64,000 nt of DNA from Diphasiastrum complanatum. Lineage: Eukaryota; Streptophyta; Lycopodiopsida; Lycopodiales; Lycopodiaceae. Shown here in pieces: positions 59,610 to 64,000 of this stretch. Position 1 is the first letter of the stretch. The number at the start of each line of letters is the position of its first letter. Below the pieces are notes generated by a model that was given only the letters and a program-made list of their open reading frames with translations, was not told the DNA's origin and ran no database searches. The stretch covers positions 6,775,746 to 6,839,745 of the forward strand of contig CM055098.1 in assembly GCA_029204225.1 (NCBI GenBank). The letters are read 5' to 3'. The translations under genes were made by a program, and so were the position numbers.

Positions 59610-60450
59610 CGGAAGAACATAGGTTGCACTTCTTTGAATGGTAAGACTCCCTTTGAGGTTCTCTATGGTAGGAGGCTGAGTGTCAAAAAAGCATTGTAGG
59701 ATCTTGGGTTGTACTTGTTTTGTCAACATCACTCTTGATGATAGAACTAAGGAAGATCCTTAATCAAAAAAGGGTGTGTTTGTTGGCTATATTTTTGCAG
59801 GTTATTGTAGACTCAAGTAAAGGCAAAGGAGTAGCAAGAAAGTCTTGTTCATATCTACTTTACTCATCTAACTTTATGTTTGATCTATATTATGTCAATG
59901 AATGGAAATTGTCAAAATTTAGTGAATCTATGATCATCTTTTTGTGGGCCAATGGATCTAGAAGGACTAGTGCTACCTACTAGTTATGTAAAGTCTTATG
60001 GAGCTGGCTTAGCATCATTGTTGTACTCTTACTCATGGATTTCCAAGGCTTGATGGTTCTTCATGGCAAGAAGGCAATGGAGGCTCATTCATGGTGGATT
60101 TCGACACATACATTTCACAAGAAGTGAAATATGGAGAAGACATGCAAGCAAGCATTCCTCACTTTCATTTGTTACATGTTTGCTATTGTTTTACAAAGAC
60201 TTCCAAGGTGGAAACATGGAGGAATCATTCCATTTTCATTCTATGTTATTGTTCATGTACTAGTTTCATCTTGAAATGTAAAATTAATGTAAGAAATAGT
60301 GAAACATCCAATATGGACACTATTAATTATGAAATTTATTGTTTTGTACATATTAGGATCATTGAGAGGAGATCTATCCTTAAGATGGAAATCATTCTTA
60401 AGTTAGATCAAAGTAGTGTTGTAAAACTAGCAAGTAAAGTTGAAGAGGGA
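59610..60450 (+). pseudogene. Copia integrase scrap and unassigned tail
   Basis: The integrase C-terminal block (LNGKTPFEVLYGRR; then FVNITLDDRTKEDP and KKGVFVG in another frame) covers 59620-59790. 59990-60440 has open frames (for example 60091-60456) without recognised motifs. Confidence 0.6.
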
Positions 60451-60451
60451 G

Positions 60452-61061
60452 TGTGAAAATTGTCAACATTTCCTAGCTAGTTTTAGGCCAAATTTGGTAT
60501 TTTTGGCACATAGTTTTGGATCTAATCTTTCACACGTGTGGAAGAGGCCTAGATACTTTTATTTTAAAATATATTTCATATTGAAGAAGTCTCAAACTTC
60601 AGGACCTTCGAAATGACACCAAAATCATGTTATTTGGACAATATAGGCCAAAATTGGCTATCTTAGGCTACTGGTGCTCTTAAATTGGGTCCTAATTTCT
60701 AGAGAGAGGAGAGAGATATTAGGCTGAAATTCATGGAGAACATGTTTGAGATACCTATTGTATGGTTCATTGAGATCAATAGATCATTGTCATTGTTTCT
60801 TCCTCCATTGAGAGCATTGCATTGTGTATTGTCTTAAGAGGTTTTCAAAAGTGGTAGGCTGTTGTTGGGCACCCTGTTTGTTGCTATTTTTGGCTGCCAT
60901 CAGTACCTTTTATTAGTTTCTTTTGTCTCTTGAATGCTTTGTCAACTTCATGTGTATCAAAGGTAGCATTAGGATGCTTTGCAATTTCTAGCTTTTGAAG
61001 CTTGTGATCTTAGCCAAGTATTTTGGGAGTTTGGATCCATTCAAGATCCAATTTTTTCACA
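60452..61061 (+). repeat. Copia 3' LTR
   Basis: TGTGAAAA...TTTTTTCACA ends, 610 bp, directly after a polypurine tract. Contains CACACGTGTG at 60531-60540. Confidence 0.85.
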
Positions 61062-62600
61062 CTTGGGAGTTAGGCGGTCGAGTGTTCACCTCCCAAGGCC
61101 CGTATGTTTCGTCGGGTGACCTGGGCGGGGTGTTCTAAATGAGTCTTCTATGTAAAAACGCGTTCGTTCTTAGCCCAGGAGGTGTGTTCCACCCTCGCCA
61201 GGTATAAAAATTGCCTCTGTGTTTCAAGAGGCTCGGATAATTCTTCAGTTCATAACACCGTGATACAACAATTTCAAAACTAAAGATTTCTTGTATAACT
61301 GACTTTCTACTAAACCCACTCAGATCTCATGACAACTAGCAATTGAAATTTGCGCACCAAATTCTCAAATTCGAATTTTCACGTCAAGCATCCACCTATG
61401 ACAGTTAATATTTCTGACTCTATGTCAATATTAGATTCCAGTTTTGAGGTAGATAACTCGGTAAGACCAACAGCAGGTAGTTTATCGATAACATAGGCTG
61501 CAGTTACATTTATATGGCAAATATCATTCTCCTCACCAGAATAATAGCTTGATTAGTTCAACGTTAGCCCTCCCAACAGAGTACAGTCAAGCTCAAAGAA
61601 GAATTGGATTCAACCGCATCAACTTAGTTATAGGAAACTCGTCACACAACCACATGAAACCTATACATCTGTGAAGTATCCCCTTTACATAAGACACCTT
61701 CATTTTTAGGACTAGAGAAGGAACTGAGACTTTATGAAGAGATTCGGATGTTGTTATTCACATTTATAAAGCGTTCTCATGCAAATCCAGGCAGCTCTCA
61801 TGAAGTGTTGATTCTTGTTAGGTTCATACCATCATAAAGTCCAAGTATAACTATAGTGTCAGTCAATGACGTCTTATTCACTCAAACAAACGATTCATAG
61901 TTTCAATTTCATCTATCAATCTATACGAAGACTTTCAATCACTGCAATTCTGACCACAGTTTCACCTATCACTACGCATATTGAGTACATCCATCAATCT
62001 ACACGTAATAAACTACTCACAGTAAAGTTATCATTCAGGCAACTCTGTCTGCGAAGCATAGTAATCACATCAGCAACAAGGTTCGTAGTGAGTCCGATCA
62101 ATCATGAGCCACACATTTTATGCAACCATTACTCAGAATTTCAAAAAACAAAATTATACCTCTGCACTTGACTGAAACGATTGCTCCTTCCCTTGATTGC
62201 TCTGTCTGTCACCTTTTCACAGGTCCTCTACCTTCGGATTCCGATATTTGTGTGATTTCCACTGGTCTTTCCTTGTATACTGATCTTTGATGCTGTGGGG
62301 GGGAGGAGAAGAGAACACACGGCTACTGACCCTCGCTATCTCAGTGCCAATACGAGGATGAGCTAAGATCTCTAGCTGTCGCAGGTGCTCTTACTTTCTC
62401 ATTTCTCGGTGGATGCCTACGTGTATTCTTTCCCTCAAGCGCAGTACTCGTGTTGATAGAGATGGTCCGTAGAAAGGATTAGTGGTGGCGTTTGTGGATT
62501 AGCCTTACAGTTCTCGTGACTTTGCTTCACATTGTGTGTGCTGCAGCTGCTACAAAAGTTACCACAAAGTCACATCCTCGCAACTCTAATAATTTAAAAA
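61062..62600. other. GC-richer tract with promoter-like segment
   Basis: 61062-61210 is GC-rich with many CG dinucleotides. A TATA-like GGTATAAAAATTG (61201) is followed by a purine/pyrimidine leader resembling LTR or pararetroviral transcription starts. 61340-62600 has no recognised gene. Confidence 0.3.
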
Positions 62601-62729
62601 ATCCTTAAAGCACCCTTCAAATTTTTGATAATAAAGTTTTATTTATTTAACAACTTTCACCATGAAAGTATGTACATGAACTTCAAAACCCTATGTGTGT
62701 TGATAAAAGGATAATTTGAATTTGAAGTG

Positions 62730-62942
62730 AGCCCCTTAGATGCATGCATGGGGAGGAGGGCCATGCATCCTTTTTCCCATACATGCATTCTCTTCCCCAA
62801 GTTTTTTAGTTAGAAAAAGCTCATGCATGGGTGAGGAGAGGAGGATGCATGTGTGCACCCATACACATGCACAAAACTGTACATAAGTTTAAATATATAT
62901 ATATAGATATATACTAGTTGCTTGTGTCCGTCGAAGACAGGC
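62730..62942 (-). repeat. Dispersed repeat H, copy 4 (inverted), with ACTAGT and hairpin
   Basis: Reverse orientation relative to copies 1-3: CATGCATCC / TCCCCATGCATGC arms, CACCCATACACATGCACA, TATATATATA, ACTAGT at 62913-62918, then GTCCGTCGAAGACAGGC (62926-62942). Confidence 0.8.
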
Positions 62943-63579
62943 AATGGGCGGCCGACGATCTAGGTGGCGGCTTGTGGTCGAGACGTGTGGATGATGCTCA
63001 GAGTGGGCGATTGATGATTGAAAGTGGACATAATTAGAAGCATCCAAAATTTTGTCGGCCAGTCATTTGGGGGGCTGGTGTTTTGGATGGTTTTGACATG
63101 CATCGACATGAAGCTTCAACACCTTGACATATGTGCGAGTGTGTGCTTTCAGGTGTGACATGTGTGTGTGCATGTGTGAATTTGTCAACTAATAAGGAGC
63201 ATCATTTGAACAAGATTCAAAGTACTAGCTGCAAGATCTCCCAAGATCTAGCTCGCAAACTCTAAAATTACCATACCAAAATCTAGCAATTTGAGATTAG
63301 ACCTTGCTTTGATCACCAAGATAAAAGCACAAAAAATTTGAACCGAATCACACCAAAATTAGATCCAATCATCCCTATCGAACTCAACAAACACTAGTGA
63401 CTTTATCTCTTAATAGCTAGAATGTGCATGTGTGTGTGTGTGTGTGTGTGTATGAGTGTGTATGTGTTCATACTCACAAAAAGTGTTTATATATTTTTGG
63501 AGGCCATGTTTTTTTTACCATTTTTTTAAAACCTATTTAGCTTTTCCTTTTGCAAATGGGTAACATTTTTTGTATATAT
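62943..63579. other. Spacer with GT run
   Basis: Includes a GT array near 63428-63451. No gene. Confidence 0.45.
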
Positions 63580-63596
63580 GCCCGTCATTGACGGGC
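63580..63596. repeat. Perfect hairpin GCCCGTCA-T-TGACGGGC
   Basis: Eight-base arms around a one-base centre (TCATTGA can extend the pairing), directly after TGTATATAT. It is the cleanest copy of the hairpin seen at 45.8, 46.6 and 62.9 kb. Confidence 0.85.
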
Positions 63597-63819
63597 GGCC
63601 GACAATCTCAAATGATGACCGATGATTTGGATGGCGGCCGATAGTTTAGGAGAAAAGTCGATGGTTGTTGACGGGTGGACGATGGAGAAAAGAAGTATGG
63701 AGAGGATTCATGATGGTAACAAGAAAGGGGTATGGCAAAAATGAGGTGGGAGGGCCATAAAGTGAGAAAGAGTGGTGTGTGTCTGCAACCCAATATTAGC
63801 CAATCCAAATCGCCATCAA

Positions 63820-63990
63820 TGACAGGATTTTCGACGTTGCATCCGACGAGTTGCATCCGACGAGTTATATCCGACGTTGCATCCGACGAGTTCAATTCGA
63901 TGAGTTACATCCGACGAGTTGAGTTACATCCGACGAGTTGCAATTACATATGACGAGTTACATTTGCATCTAACGAGTTCCATCCCATGT
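63820..63990. repeat. CCGACGAGTT minisatellite
   Basis: Imperfect tandem units of about 13-15 bp built on GCATCCGACGAGTT and ACATCCGACGAGTT, at least nine units, running to near the window end. Confidence 0.9.
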
Positions 63991-64000
63991 CTAGAACCGA

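Larger units (their letters stand above)
57684..61061 (+). mobile_element. Deleted Ty1/copia element with PBS and 3' LTR
   Basis: Truncated 5' LTR (57684-57971, end TTTTTTCACA), PBS TGGTATCAGA at 57972, leader, gag 59061-59486, integrase scrap 59610-59860, unknown tail, polypurine tract GAAGAGGGAG and 3' LTR 60452-61061. Most of pol is absent. The 5' LTR matches the second half of the 3' LTR (shared TTGGCTGCCATCA-TACCTTT). Confidence 0.8.

Noticed and set aside
63580-63990. CRISPR-like array
   Set aside because: Units are contiguous and degenerate with no unique spacers; this is plant nuclear minisatellite DNA.

Overview
The window is nuclear DNA of a flowering plant. It is AT-rich and repeat-rich, with plant-type introns, many nested LTR retrotransposons that use the initiator tRNA-Met primer site (TGGTATCAGAGC), very long GA/CT and CA microsatellites, and one typical plant regulatory gene. 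No rRNA or tRNA gene, CRISPR array or bacterial-style operon was seen. The species cannot be named from the sequence.

Layout. 1-0.74 kb: Ty1/copia RT-RNase H debris. 1.4-2.8 kb: two unfamiliar ORFs with a block resembling the start of a Penelope-type reverse transcriptase. 3.0-3.6 kb: an exon-like coiled coil of the OBERON/TITANIA type behind a good splice acceptor. 5.1-8.8 kb: eroded gypsy and copia pieces, ending in a recognisable copia 3' LTR. 9018-14648: a full-length Ty3/gypsy chromovirus with both LTRs, PBS, polypurine tract and a perfect GACGT target duplication, disabled by deletions and frameshifts. 17.6-25.3 kb, minus strand: a copia element whose gag-protease section has been replaced, in the same orientation, by 2.5 kb of the gypsy family seen at 9-14 kb. 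It also carries a small inversion in RT, and a solo LTR sits in its leader. 26-36 kb: AT-rich DNA with weak copia/gypsy fragments, microsatellites and short direct repeats.

38294-41448, minus strand: the one clearly intact host gene. It is a 12-exon group G bZIP (G-box-binding factor) whose spliced frame closes perfectly at 423 residues. Its upstream region (42.5-43.25 kb) has five CACGTG boxes and more ACGT cores, so self-binding or cross-regulation is plausible. 43.7-47.5 kb: a dispersed repeat family with hairpin/ACTAGT/TATATA junctions, plus extreme CA, GT and CT arrays. 48.1-50.7 kb: two copia fragments in opposite orientation. 51.07-56.06 kb: two 1.2-kb near-identical direct repeats, probably LTRs, around a 2.5-kb non-autonomous interior with an unrecognised 324-residue ORF. 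56.06-57.68 kb: an unidentified, GC-richer, decayed coding-like tract. 57.68-61.06 kb: a deleted copia element with PBS and 3' LTR. 61.1-64 kb: a promoter-like GC-rich tract, an inverted copy of the hairpin repeat and a CCGACGAGTT minisatellite at the right edge.

The host content is therefore the bZIP gene and perhaps the TITANIA-like exon. The rest is mobile-element history. One link joins the two: several LTRs carry CACACGTGTG palindromes, the site class that the resident bZIP family binds.
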